Below, piece after piece: positions 22,958 through 33,778 of a stretch of DNA of 64,000 bases. The DNA is from Nectonema munidae (lineage: Eukaryota; Nematomorpha; Nectonematoida; Nectonematidae), in assembly GCA_030549495.1 (NCBI GenBank), contig JAUIRK010000928.1, positions 1,064,802 through 1,128,801 on the forward strand. The letters run 5' to 3'. Numbering within the stretch: the stretch's first letter is position 1; each line of letters opens with the position of its first letter. The notes beneath the pieces were generated by a model that saw only the letters and a program-made list of their open reading frames with translations, made no database searches and was not told the DNA's origin. Both the position numbers and the translations under genes were made by a program.

Positions 22958-25900
22958 TTAGATATTTGAGGGAGGAATGAGTGTTTGGGTTGCAGAGAGT
23001 ATAGGTTCGATTGTGGTTATGAGAAGGGAGAGATGTTTGATGAGTAGTGGATGTTGTAGAAGATCATGTAAAGAGGATGGAATATCTTTAAAAAAGAAGC
23101 GACTTTTATCAAGGAGTTGGTGTCGGTGAGAATCAAAAATTGGACAATAAAGGAGGATATGTGTAGGTGTTTCAATGTACGAACAGCTGTAACGACAGAA
23201 AGGGTTTGAGTGAAGTTTGAATTTGAAGAAGTATGCATTACAAGGGCAATGGGATGAGAGCCAGCGAATGATGTTCCGAGGGAGTGAGTGAAAGTGTTTC
23301 TTTAAAATGAGTTGTGATAATGGCATAGATGTCAGAGGTGATGTGATGGTTGAGTCGATAGATTGTTGCCACTGCAGTAGTGTAGAGTTGGTTATAGTAT
23401 TTGTAAAAGTGGAGATGGGTAGAGAAAATAGGGGTAGGATCTGAGAATCGGAGATATTTGATTTTGCGATATAGTCAACGAGGTAATTTTCAAAACAGCT
23501 GGAATGAGCTGGGCACCAGACGATTTTTACTGCAAAGTGATTGGATAGGTGAATAAGTTTGCGTGCTAAACTATAAGTTGAGTGTGAGATTTTATTTTCG
23601 AGTTTTAGGTTTTTTATTAAATTTTGCGAGTCTGTGAAAAAAGTTATGTATTTGAAGGAGGTAGAAAAGGAAGTTAGGTTATTAAGGAGTATGTTGCAGG
23701 ATAGTAGTACTGCGTGAATTTCAGTTTCGTGTGCAGTGATTTCTGGATCTAGGTTTGTGTGTTGGATAAGAAAAGGGTTTTTTGTGTTTTGTAGGAAGAA
23801 AGCGCATGCAGCTGAAGAGCGGTGTTGTGATTTAGAACCGTCAGTGAAAATTGAAAGTGAACAGGTATTGTTTGTTGTGCGTTGGTGAGCTATAGAGTTT
23901 AGGGCAAGATATCTGTGGTGACAGATGTTTGTGATGTAAGGAGGAGACGAAGAAGGGTGGATGAGCTCGATTGGGTGGTTTAATGGTAGTACTTGATAAG
24001 ATGTTTTGTTAGGAGCAAACTGAATTAATAAGGAATTGTAATACTGCAGGGATTGGGATGTTTGAGTTGTGTATAGGCTGGTGAAAGGATGTGGTGGGGG
24101 TGTAGAGCAGAAAGTTATAAGGTAATTTTTAAGAAGCGTTTTCTTTAGATTGAGGTGTAGCGGTAGCGTGTTAGTGAATAATTCAAGTTTTGTAGTTGGT
24201 GTAGTGTGATAGGCATTGGTGATAGAAAGAAGACACAGGCGATGAATTTTGCTGAGATGAGTGATGGATGACTGGTGTCTCAACTCTGAGCCCCATGAGA
24301 GAACTCCATATTTGAGGACAGGGAAAATTAGACTTTTATGAATGAATTTTGTGATTTTTGGGGAAAGTCCCCATTTGTAAGAAATTCCGTTTTTAAGAGA
24401 GAAAAGGGTTTTGATTAGTTTTTGTGAGATGCTTTTGAAATGAGTTGAGAATTTTAGATTGGGTTGAAAGGTGAGTCCGAGATATTTTACTTGGTTTTGA
24501 GGATCTAATTTGTCTGTTGTGTTCAGTTGTAAGGGTAAAGGTTTGATTCTTTTGCGTGTAAAGTGGATTAAGTGGGATTTATTAGGGTTAAAGGAAATTT
24601 TGAATTGTTGGGCTTTGAATTGAATTTGTTTTAGTAAAGAAGCAGATTGTTTAAGATTTTCGTTTTGCTCAGAACTAGAAAAGGAGAAAAGAAGATCATC
24701 GGAGAATCCCTGAGAAAAGTCAGACTTGTTGTTGATAAAGGCAAGAAGTGGATTGATGAGTATTAACCAAAGTAGGTCAGATAAGTTGCCTCCTTGAGGA
24801 GTAGAGAGAGAGAGCTCGCGAATATATGAGTTGTTGTTTTCAGTTAGAATTAGAATGCGATGGTTGAGGTAATTGTGTATGAATTTTATCATGTATGTGG
24901 GGTAGGTGTTATCTATGAGATTATTAATAATAGCTGGGTTCCAGGCAGTGTTAAAAGCATTTTCAATATCTAGGAATAAAGTTGAGGCTATTTTATGATT
25001 CTTTAGTGCGGACTCGAGGAAGAGCGTGAGGCGAGAAAGTGCTAGTTCTGAGCTTTTGTTGGGAAGATAAGCAAATTGATTAGCGTGAATGAGACCATTT
25101 TTTAAGCTATAATGTAACAGTCTCTTCCTCAGAATTTTCTCTAAGATTTTGCCTATTGTCGGTAAAAGAGATATGGGGCGCCAGTTTTTTATGTTATTGA
25201 GATCTCGATTTGGTTTGGGAATTAAGATTAATTTGCTAATTTTCCAGATATTTGGAAAATAGCTTAGTCTTAAGCAACTGTTGAATAATTGAAGTATGTG
25301 GGGATAAATAATATGGTATGCTTTGCGAACGTGTTTCATGGATATGTGGTCGTAACTGCAAGCTAGTTTGGGTTTGAAGGAGTTTACGGCATTGTTGAGT
25401 TCTGTGATAGTGATTCGTGGAAAATCAAAGGTGTTGGTGTTGCGTAAGTATGCTTGAGTTTTAAGTCTTATGATGGAATTGTGAATGTTGTCGGTTATTA
25501 GTGAATCAGATGGAAAAAGTGAGGTGAGAAAGGAGGGGTTCAAGTGTGATGCTTCATTGTTGTTTGCTGGGAGTATATGGGGAGGCAATGGAGATGAGGA
25601 TTTTTTATTAGTGATTTTATGAATAGTGCTCCAGGGGTTGGAGGGAGTTTGAGTGGTGAATTTTTTCCAGGCTTGTTTTTTAGCTTTATTGATTTCTTTT
25701 TTGTACAGGTTTTTTAGTAGGAAGTAATGTTGAATGTTATCCTGGGTGTTTATTCTTCTTATAAGTTTTGATGAGCGTTTGATTTGGTGTTTTAGGTTGT
25801 TCAAGTAGGGGTTCCAGAAATAGGCGTTTTTGCGTTTCGGAAATGGGTTGTTAGGAGTGGAAGAGATAATAGAAGTTGAAATTGTTTCGTTAAGGAATAA

Positions 25901-26704
25901 TGCTGATTTTTCTAGTTCTGATGTTGTATTGGTTTCCATTTCCGTATTGTAAAGTTTTGATTGTAGGGATTTTAGGAAGGCTGACCAGAAAATGTGTTTG
26001 CCAATGGGGTGTTTGTGTTTGATGTTTTTAAGTGCATTAAGATTGGCTTGGAAAGATATAAAAGAGTGGTCTGAAGCTGAGGGTGTATCACAAATCTTCC
26101 AATTTTTTATAATTTTAAGTGATTCATTTGAGATAATGGTGATGTCGATGTGGGATTGATATATTTTGTCTAGGTGTTTTCTTTGAAAAGTTGGTGATGT
26201 GCTAGAATCAGCTATAGTGAGGTTATGGGCAGAAAGGAAATTGAGGGTTTGCAAACCACGAAAATTTTGTTTTATATCCCATAAGTATGAACGTGCATTT
26301 AGGTCTGTAGAAATAATGAGGTAAAAACTTTTGTTGATGTAGTTTTTTATTTGGGTTAGTGTATTATCAAAACGATAAGGAATAGGATGTAAAGAAGAGG
26401 GTTGTGAGTAAAGAGAACAGAAGATTAGTGGCGTAGTAGTTGAGTGGATAAGAGTGAAGATGTAGTTAGAGTTGGAGAATTGGTATAATGGTGTATTGAG
26501 AATGGAAGTTTTTATTATGATGCAAGCGGAGTAATCGTTTAAAGGGGGTAGGTGTATGAGTTTGTATTGGTCAAGTAGGTGAGGTATGCGTGTGTAGGGT
26601 TCATTGATGGATATTACATCGTATTGTTGGGAGAGAATTATATTAATAAGGTTATCCCATGCCGTTTTAGAATGATTTAAGTTGATGTGCAGAAAATTTA
26701 ACAT
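22958..26704 (-). CDS. LINE ORF2, endonuclease-reverse transcriptase-RNase H (copy 1)
   Basis: 1248 residues, intact. The apurinic-type endonuclease spans about 1-225: NEPY at 34-37, STDLNAR near 132, SDH at 211-213. RT spans about 480-760: NWRPISLLP (507), motif A FLDIENAF (577), motif B STPQGGNLSDLLW (634), motif C FSDD at 667-670. The last replaces the usual Y/FADD; copy 3 also has FSDD, copy 2 YYDD. RNase H spans about 950-1085 with D955, E993, D1025 and D1077 all present. A CCHC-type C-terminal finger (CRYSC...H...C) follows. The protein nicks the target and copies its RNA there. Start ATG 26704 is supported by MLNFLHINLNH in copy 3 and MLTILHINLNH in copy 2. Confidence 0.95.
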   Translation of the reverse strand: MLNFLHINLNHSKTAWDNLINIILSQQYDVISINEPYTRIPHLLDQYKLIHLPPLNDYSACIIIKTSILNTPLYQFSNSNYIFTLIHSTTTPLIFCSLYSQPSSLHPIPYRFDNTLTQIKNYINKSFYLIISTDLNARSYLWDIKQNFRGLQTLNFLSAHNLTIADSSTSPTFQRKHLDKIYQSHIDITIISNESLKIIKNWKICDTPSASDHSFISFQANLNALKNIKHKHPIGKHIFWSAFLKSLQSKLYNTEMETNTTSELEKSALFLNETISTSIISSTPNNPFPKRKNAYFWNPYLNNLKHQIKRSSKLIRRINTQDNIQHYFLLKNLYKKEINKAKKQAWKKFTTQTPSNPWSTIHKITNKKSSSPLPPHILPANNNEASHLNPSFLTSLFPSDSLITDNIHNSIIRLKTQAYLRNTNTFDFPRITITELNNAVNSFKPKLACSYDHISMKHVRKAYHIIYPHILQLFNSCLRLSYFPNIWKISKLILIPKPNRDLNNIKNWRPISLLPTIGKILEKILRKRLLHYSLKNGLIHANQFAYLPNKSSELALSRLTLFLESALKNHKIASTLFLDIENAFNTAWNPAIINNLIDNTYPTYMIKFIHNYLNHRILILTENNNSYIRELSLSTPQGGNLSDLLWLILINPLLAFINNKSDFSQGFSDDLLFSFSSSEQNENLKQSASLLKQIQFKAQQFKISFNPNKSHLIHFTRKRIKPLPLQLNTTDKLDPQNQVKYLGLTFQPNLKFSTHFKSISQKLIKTLFSLKNGISYKWGLSPKITKFIHKSLIFPVLKYGVLSWGSELRHQSSITHLSKIHRLCLLSITNAYHTTPTTKLELFTNTLPLHLNLKKTLLKNYLITFCSTPPPHPFTSLYTTQTSQSLQYYNSLLIQFAPNKTSYQVLPLNHPIELIHPSSSPPYITNICHHRYLALNSIAHQRTTNNTCSLSIFTDGSKSQHRSSAACAFFLQNTKNPFLIQHTNLDPEITAHETEIHAVLLSCNILLNNLTSFSTSFKYITFFTDSQNLIKNLKLENKISHSTYSLARKLIHLSNHFAVKIVWCPAHSSCFENYLVDYIAKSNISDSQILPLFSLPISTFTNTITNSTLLQWQQSIDSTITSPLTSMPLSQLILKKHFHSLPRNIIRWLSSHCPCNAYFFKFKLHSNPFCRYSCSYIETPTHILLYCPIFDSHRHQLLDKSRFFFKDIPSSLHDLLQHPLLIKHLSLLITTIEPILSATQTLIPPSNI

Positions 26705-27777
26705 GTGTAATTATCTATAGTTTTAATGTGTTGCGCTAGAATTGAGTTACTGTGATTGATATAAAAACTGCATGTTTTGGATGTTGCAATATGTGGTAAT
26801 TTACAATTGATGCAGGTGATCTTGGTTGAGTCGTTTGAGTGTGTGCAAGATGTTAGTGAATGTCCTCGGTTGCCGCAGTGTGCGCAGTTTGGGGATGAAG
26901 CATTACATTTTTGTTTCAAGTGGCCGTATTTAAGGCAATTTTCGCATTGTTTAGTTCTGGGTTTAAAAAGATTTAGGGTTAACAGATTATATCCTAGAAA
27001 AATTTTTGGTTGATTGCGGAGATATTTAAATAATTCAGGATTGCTTGGCTCAATTAGTACCGTGTAGGAGAAGGTTCCTTCCTTGCCTAGTTGGGTAGGA
27101 TTCACTAATTTTCCTATACTTTTGAAGTTTTCGTTTTGTTCTTCTAATGTGTCTGTCAGATTATTAATATTAATTTCTTTAGGTATACCTCTTAGAATAA
27201 ATTTGGGTATTGGAGTGGGTAAATCACAAACGCTGACGCCGTTTTTTAAGAGAGAGGATTTAGCTGCTGCTTTTTGTTGTGAATTTTTGAATTGAAAGTA
27301 GATGGTTCCTGTATGTGAGGATCTGGTTTTAGTAATAGAGAGGGAGTTATTTTTGGTTTCAAGGCCTTTAATAACATGTTGGCGGTGAATAGCTTTTTCT
27401 TTCTGAGATATGATATTGTTGGGAGGCGAGATTTTTAGAGTAAGGTTGGGTTCCAAATGCTTTTTGATCAAGGGGGTGTTGGTAGTTTTCATATTGGGTG
27501 TAGAATTTGGGGCTAGTATTGTTTTCTGTTGGGAGGACGATACAGGTAAGGATTTATTACTAGCGTTAGCATAAGATTCTGGTGCTGTTGTTTCTACTAT
27601 AGGATTTTCAAAGGTTTTTATGTAATGTAGAGCTATATTGTATTTGAGATCATTGAATATAATTTGGTCACTTGGGGAAAGAGAGGTTTTAGCAATAAAA
27701 TCATTGAATAAATTGTTTAAAGTTTCGGTCGTTTTGTTCAGTTGATCGGATTCCGAGCGTGCCCTTTTGTTGGACAT
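26698..27777 (-). CDS. LINE ORF1, gag-like RNA-binding protein with zinc knuckles (copy 1)
   Basis: 359 residues. Such proteins package element RNA in the cytoplasm and guide it to the nucleus. Begins MSNKRARSESD, a start confirmed by MSNPKRARHDD in copy 3. The middle has a basic, RRM-like region (GTIYFQFKNSQQKAAA, FILRGIPKEININNL). The C-terminus has two canonical CX2CX4HX4C knuckles (CENCLKYGHLKQKC and CAHCGNRGHSLTSC) and a third variant (CINCKLPH...C). Its stop overlaps the ORF2 start in the 7-nt string ATGTTAA, so ORF2 may be translated by termination-reinitiation, as known for SART1. No defect seen. Confidence 0.93.
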   Translation of the reverse strand: MSNKRARSESDQLNKTTETLNNLFNDFIAKTSLSPSDQIIFNDLKYNIALHYIKTFENPIVETTAPESYANASNKSLPVSSSQQKTILAPNSTPNMKTTNTPLIKKHLEPNLTLKISPPNNIISQKEKAIHRQHVIKGLETKNNSLSITKTRSSHTGTIYFQFKNSQQKAAAKSSLLKNGVSVCDLPTPIPKFILRGIPKEININNLTDTLEEQNENFKSIGKLVNPTQLGKEGTFSYTVLIEPSNPELFKYLRNQPKIFLGYNLLTLNLFKPRTKQCENCLKYGHLKQKCNASSPNCAHCGNRGHSLTSCTHSNDSTKITCINCKLPHIATSKTCSFYINHSNSILAQHIKTIDNYTC

Positions 27778-27919
27778 GTTAGTTTTCCTAGAGGTAGTGT
27801 GAATGGAAGATTATTATGTTTGTATACAAATTGATATATTTGTTATGAAATATAATATTAAAGATAAATAATCAAAATTGTCCTGAAATTCTTCTAGAAA
27901 CAAATTGAAGTTAAAGGTA

Positions 27920-28218
27920 ACCATATTTTAAGGAAAAAAATATAATTAAAACTAAAAATTAAAAAATATATAAATTTCACTTAAAAAATTTTTGTCTTAA
28001 TTTTAAATAATGTCAGTAGCATAGTTCTAAAAGTATATTATAAATTTTTAATAGGGATTTTCTTGTCGTTATTTTGTTCTTGTAAGTTTTTCATTTCTGC
28101 GTAGACAAAAAACACTAAAAAAAGTTTAGAATGATATAACTCATCAGAAAATTTTTTGATAATTTTGTTTCATTAAAATAAACAGTTTATATCTATTTTA
28201 TTCAACATATTTGACAGT
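27920..28218. other. AT-rich spacer
   Basis: Between the LINE target duplication and the hAT-like left end at 28219. Nothing recognised. Confidence 0.4.
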
Positions 28219-30410
28219 GTTGCCAGATCTACCGATTTATCCATATTTTACGAATTTTTGAGGCAAAAATTGTCTACGCATATTCTACGGACGGATTTTT
28301 GACTCGTTCGGATTTTTTACGGATTTTTGCCACTAAATTTATGAATAATTTTTTTTCTTTTATTGAAAAGAGAGCTTATAAGTAATAATACATTTATACT
28401 AAACTTTTTTTATTAAAAATTCTAGACTTTTCTTTGCCAGGCAGTAAGCTGTCACTATTGTTCAAATAAAAAATCAAAAATGGTTTAATTCTCTTTGCTA
28501 GCATTTTTATTCATATTTTTTAATTTACTTTGAAAATTTTTCTAGGAATAAAATAAATTATAAAGGGTGTGCCTAAAAAATGGCCAGCTCAAAAAATTTG
28601 TGCCTAACTCGGGAATTTTACTGTATACATTATCATTTAAATGAATATATTAAGATTATTTTCCTTTAATTGTTAATTAATAACTTTTTTCTGCTTTTTT
28701 CAATATTTTTTTCATAAAACACATATAACTGTTTTTTTTATTTATTTTTTAAAAAAGAACAATCAATTCTATATATTTGTTTTTTCTCTAATTCGAACAG
28801 GATTTAAATCATGCTTGCCAATTTTTTTTATTTATTTAACATTTTAATCTAAACCTTTTTTTATATGTATCATTTTAGTAAATCTGGTGATTTGACTTTG
28901 TAAGATGTTAGATTCAGATAGTTCTGTTTTTGATACCTCTTCCCCCAAGAAAAAATCACACCTACAAAAAAATATGAGGAATCTTATAAAAGTGAGTAGG
29001 AGAAAAAGTTAAGCTGGCTGAAAGGTGATGGATCAGAAGGTACAGCCTTTTGTAAATTATGCTCTAAAAAGCTATTGGTTGGTAAGCGTGGAATTAAAGA
29101 CCTCGAAAAACATGCTAAAACAACATTCCACGTGAAAAACGAAAAAACTGTAAGGGAAACAGAAAAAAAGCTTTCAATTCTTTTACTAAATAAAAATGTC
29201 AAGATCCAGTCATCAAATCGGAGGTTATTTTTTCCAATTGGATGATGGAGCACAATTTATCTTTTCTTCTCGCTGATCATTTTTCCGAACTTTTACTGAA
29301 ATTGTGCTCTGATTCCCAAATTGCAAAAAAATTCAATGCAAACGAACTAAAGCAACATGTATTATCAAGTCTGCGATGGCTGCCTACCTTGAAAATCAAA
29401 CCATAAACTTCATGAAAAGCAATTATTATAGTCTAATGATCGTTGAGAGTACATATAGAGGAGATCGTAAGCATACAGCAATTACACTATTGCCTGAAAT
29501 CCAGATCACACTCAAGTCGTTTTTAGCCAGATTTGTGAGACCCGAGGAAATTTATTCCGAACAAGATCCAACGACCGTTTGTATTGATGTAGAATTTCAG
29601 TTACATGATGAGACTATTTTTATAGGTTATCAAACACCTGCTTTTTTAAAAGATAATGAGGATGAGATTGACAGATATGAACTGAAAGAATTCATGAGGT
29701 TATTTTGTCTTTTTTCTTTCTTACACCTTTGAAAATGTTCTCAAAATAATATTTTTATTAGTAATATAAGAAATTATTATGTTTGAGCTGTTAATCGATT
29801 CAAGCAAAGCTACCCTTTGGAGATCCCATTTTAGGCCATCTTCGTATTTTGGATCCAAATGAAAGAACTAAAATTACGGCTTTATCAGGCATTTTTTAAC
29901 ATCATTTAGTTAACACCAAATTATGAAATTTATATTTTTAGTTAATGCTTTAGTAGAAAGGTTCCCGCACATTGTCCCTCTTGATAGAGTGACGAGTTTT
30001 TAGATTATCAATTAATGAAAATCCCCTCTGATTTGGAAAATTATGAGGTTGACGCTTTTTTGAGGAAACTTTTCAAATTAGAAAGAAAAATAAGATTCCC
30101 AATACTTTGTGAACTAATGATAGCATTGTTATTTTACCTCATTCATATGCAGACTGTGAAATTCTTTTCAGGTATAGCTTTGAGTAATTTTTTTTTCTTT
30201 TGAATAAATAATGTTTTTCTCTTCTTTAGCATGATTAACAATAAACAAATAAAAGAAATCAGCTTGATCTTTCAACAATATCAAGGCGTCTGCATGTCAA
30301 AACTAACGACCCAGGTGTACTTTGTTACAAGTACGATCCGCTAGAAAGTGTCGTTAAAATTTCATCCTCCGTTACTCTAAAAGCATCACACAATTAAATA
30401 TTTAAAAGAT
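28219..30410 (+). mobile_element. Decayed hAT element (left terminus plus transposase)
   Basis: A plausible hAT left end, CAGTGTTGCCAGATC, lies at 28219 and is followed by repeated ACGGATTTTT subterminal motifs (28310-28340). The same motif recurs at 30513-30540 beyond the transposase. No matching right terminus or target duplication could be found, so the right limit is set by the coding remnant. Contains the broken transposase described separately. Confidence 0.6.
28905..30400 (+). pseudogene. hAT transposase with N-terminal zinc finger, many frame breaks
   Basis: Likely start MLDSDSSVFDTSSPKKK at 28905. An N-terminal zinc finger follows (KLSWLKGDGSEGTAFCKLCS, GKRGIKDLEKHAKTTFH, a CxxC..HxxxxH finger). 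Then come FLLADHFSELLLKLCSDSQI, the degenerate IVESTYRGDRKH (family form DESTD), LKSFLARFV with FIGYQTPAFL (29376-29732), ILDPNERTKITAL (about 29830), and a C-terminal piece with FSMINNK (about 30230) from the hAT dimerisation domain. Pieces lie in all three + frames with several stops between. Catalytic D in DESTD is changed to V. Clearly dead. Confidence 0.8.
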
Positions 30411-31497
30411 GATTATTATTTAAATAGTTTTTTAAGTTTTTTTCAAATAAATTTAATTTTCAATCAAAAATAGTATGGAAGAACCGCCGTTCATTAAATA
30501 TTTGAATTTACGGATTTTTAGGACATGTTTTACGGATTTTTGATAAATTTTAAGTAAGTTTGACCATTTCTTTTTTTTTATAAAAATTAATCTTATTTCT
30601 GTATAATCTTTTAATCCTATTGTATATATCCGAGTTTTGTTGGTCGCTACATTTTTTAAATTTCCCTAGAGTATAACGGACTTTTTTCCGTTTTTGTGAA
30701 GTTCCGCGTTGCAAAAGCTACCCTTGGTTTTTATTTGAGAGGTTGTAACATTAACATCGTTAGTTAGTAATTTGGTTAGTGTTTGAGGAAATAATTTCAA
30801 CTTCCCAGTGTGGTAATGTTATTTTCGAAAATGACATTATTTTCTGTTTTTTTCGAAAATGACATGTTATTTTAGTCTAAAATTCATGAATCTTAGACTT
30901 TAACGCCTCACAGAATAAACTAGAGTTAAGATGATTCTTGAAATCTGGAGTTCCACAAGATATCAATTTGGAGTGTAGCATAAGTTCTATTTAAAAATGG
31001 TCGGATAATGATGATTCATCTAGAATTTACCAATGTTTAACTAAGGGTAACATGCCAGGAGTGCAAAGACATAGTTCAATATGATATTCAAAAAGGGAGT
31101 TACATCTTAAGGAAGAGACAGTTTGAGATTATATCGCCTATTATTAAAACCGTTTCATCAATACCTTTGATAAAATATCCGAGAAGAAATAATCTAAATA
31201 GATAGTAGAATACGGTGGAAATAGACGGAAAAAAGTGGGAAAACTTTATTCCCAAGATTGCACTGTATACATGTGCAATAATCGTTAGACACATTGCCTA
31301 TAAAGTCAACTTTTACGTTTTTTTAGAAAGGATAACCGATCCATATTATACTAAATTATGAAATGCTGAGTAGTTGGAAAAGGTCCGAAAAAGTAACTTA
31401 TTTTTATATAAATAGAGTTTGTTTATTAGGATAAGATCATAAGACCTTTTTTCTATGAAAATTCGCAATTTTCATTGCAAATAAAAAAATTTGCAAT
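30411..31497. other. AT-rich spacer
   Basis: Contains subterminal-like ACGGATTTTT motifs near 30513-30540, possibly the right part of the hAT above, and a repeated CGAAAATGACAT...TTATTTT pair near 30828-30872. No gene. Confidence 0.4.
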
Positions 31498-32907
31498 TTA
31501 GTGCAAATTGGGATAAGGGGTAGGTATGTTGTTTGAGTAAAGCCATTCGTTTGTAGTTGAGATATTTATGGATGTTTCAAAAGTGGATAGAGGGAAGGCG
31601 TGGGTTAAGAAATCTTGTGATGTTATGGATGTGGATTTACATAAGAAATCTACTAAAAAATTTTCAAAGGAGGAGGAATGGGCGGGGCACCAGAAAAGTT
31701 TAATTGAGAAATGGTTGCTAAGGTTGATTAATTTCTTGGCTAGGTTTTGTGTTGAAAGGGGAATTTTTCTGTTAAGTTGTAGGTCTTTTATTATGTTTTG
31801 TGAGTCTGTGAAAAAGATTATGTGCTTGAATTTGGATGTAGAAAAGGTTAGGTTATCAATGATGTGGTTGCATGATGTTAGGAGGGCTAGGGCTTCAGTT
31901 TCGTATGCGGAGGTGTTATTGTATGTCTGCATTTGTTGTGTGAAGAAAGGAGTACTTGTATTGTGATTAAAAAAAGCGCATGCATCGGTTGCTTTGTTAC
32001 GTAATTTTGACCGTCGGTAAAAATTGAGAGTTGGTGGTGCGCTTTTGAGTTGCGTTGATGTTTCATGGAGTTGAGTGCTAAGAATTTGTGGTGGCATATA
32101 TGAGTTGAGTATGGGGTCGATTTCAATGGGTGAACTAGGGGGTATGTGTATAGGTGTGGTAAAACTTGGTAGTGAGTAAGTTATGGCATATATTGTACAA
32201 GATAGGAATTGAAAAAGGTTGGCGAAGCCGATGTGGGAGTTGAGTAAAGGTTCGTGAAGTTATGTGGAGCTGGTGTAGAGTGGAAGGTAGTAAGATATTT
32301 TTTAGTTATGTTTTTCTTAAGGTTTAGGTGTAAGGGTAGTGTATGTGCAAGAAGTTAAAGTTTTGCTGTAGAAGTAGTGTGAAATGCGTTTGTTATTGTG
32401 AGTAAGCAAAGGCGGTGTATTTTGTTGATATTGGTTTGGTGAGTTTTGGAATTTGAGTGAGCTTCCCCAGACAAGTGAGCCATATTGTATGACTGGAAGT
32501 ATGATAGATTTGTAGATGTACTTTGAGATTTTTGGAAGAAGACCCCACTTATATGAGATAGCTTTTCTTAGAGAGAATAGGGTTGGTGAGAGTTTTGTGT
32601 ATGTGACGCCAAGATATTTTATGTGTGATTCAGGAGTGAGTGATGTTGATGTGTTTAGTTTCAGTGGTAGTGGAGTTATTCTTTTTCGTGTGAAGTGTAT
32701 AAGTTTTAGTTTTTTTGAGTTGAAGGAGACTTTGTAGTTGGTGTCCATTTTTTGTATTAGTGTGATTAGATTAGCAGGGCGATTGATGTTGTTTAGTTGT
32801 AGTGTGTTTGAGAAGGTGAATAGGATGTCATCATAGTAGCATTGGGCAAAATCCGATTTTAAGTTGATCAAATTAAGAATGGGGTTGATGAGAATTAGCC
32901 ATAGCGG
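31498..32907 (-). pseudogene. LINE copy 2, 3' part (RT thumb and RNase H)
   Basis: Minus-strand fragments of the same lineage as copies 1 and 3. RT part 32871-32317 begins MINLKSDFAQCYYDDILFTF, so motif C is YYDD, and continues ISYKWGLLPKISKYIYKSII. RNase H part 32126-31498 has SIFTDG, YETEALALL, FFTDSQNII and WCPAHSS...FLVDFL with a frameshift near 32000. The element stops soon after RNase H (at about 31498) with no finger, 3' UTR or TACC tail, so it is 3'-truncated or eroded. Its 5' part resumes at 35224, beyond the OTU-MULE module. Confidence 0.85.
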
Positions 32908-33778
32908 TGCGTCTTTTTACCCCAACCTACCCAAATCCACCCCTAATCTATCCCAGCTTACCTAAATAAACTTTGGAAATATCTAAATCAATGATAAAAA
33001 AGAAAAATTTTATTAGAATGTTTTTAAGTTGAATTTTTTATATGTCTTTTTTGTACGTTAAAAAATATATTTTTTTAATTTTTAAGTTTTTGTTATCTGA
33101 TAATATAACATTGATGATACCCGAAAAAAGCTAAAAAAAATTTTGATTCACTACTGAAAGTTTTGACATCAATCGTTTGTTATTCGATAAACAGATTTTT
33201 TGATGTTGAAAAAGTTTCGCCCCCCAATAATAATTTGAGGATGTCCATCCCTGACTCCAACTTAGAATTCCTAGATATAAGTTTTGCTTCAATTAAAATT
33301 ACATTTATATAATTAAGTTTTGTACGAGACGCTGTTTGGTAAAATATCTCATAAAATCCTACAAATACGATTTGACTTGATGAAGTGAACATAAAATTTT
33401 CACTAATCCCTAAAAAATATTATAATGAAAAGAGGAAAGATGTTACAATTAATAAGGCACATAACTTCTGCTTACAAGGATATTCAAGCTTTATAAGAGC
33501 CAGGAATTGATTTATGATGCACCAATTCGATACCTAATTAGACTTATCAGTAAATGAATATACTAATGCATTTTTTACAAATCATATTTTATTTAATAAT
33601 GAAAGTTTTAAAAAATATAGGTTCTTGATTTTAATATTAAGGTTTAAATATAGGAACTAATTTTTCAAAAACAGGGTAATTTGAAGATGTTTTCATGATA
33701 GAATTTTAACTAGTTAAAATAAAAGTTTATATTTTCATTATTTTAGTTAAGATTATTTCTTCTATTTTTTTTATTTGT

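Larger units (their letters stand above)
22749..27907 (-). mobile_element. Full-length I/R1/LOA-like LINE, copy 1, both ORFs open
   Basis: On the minus strand: a 130-nt 5' UTR, ORF1 (27777-26698), ORF2 (26704-22958), a 3' UTR of about 200 nt and a tail of about five TACC units. The 12-mer AAGTTAAAGGTA is found at both edges (22737-22748 and 27908-27919), a target-site duplication. It has no internal stop in either ORF. Open ORFs and an identical duplication point to a recent insertion. Clade assignment within the I group is by domain order (endonuclease, RT, RNase H, CCHC) and needs an RT phylogeny. Confidence 0.93.
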
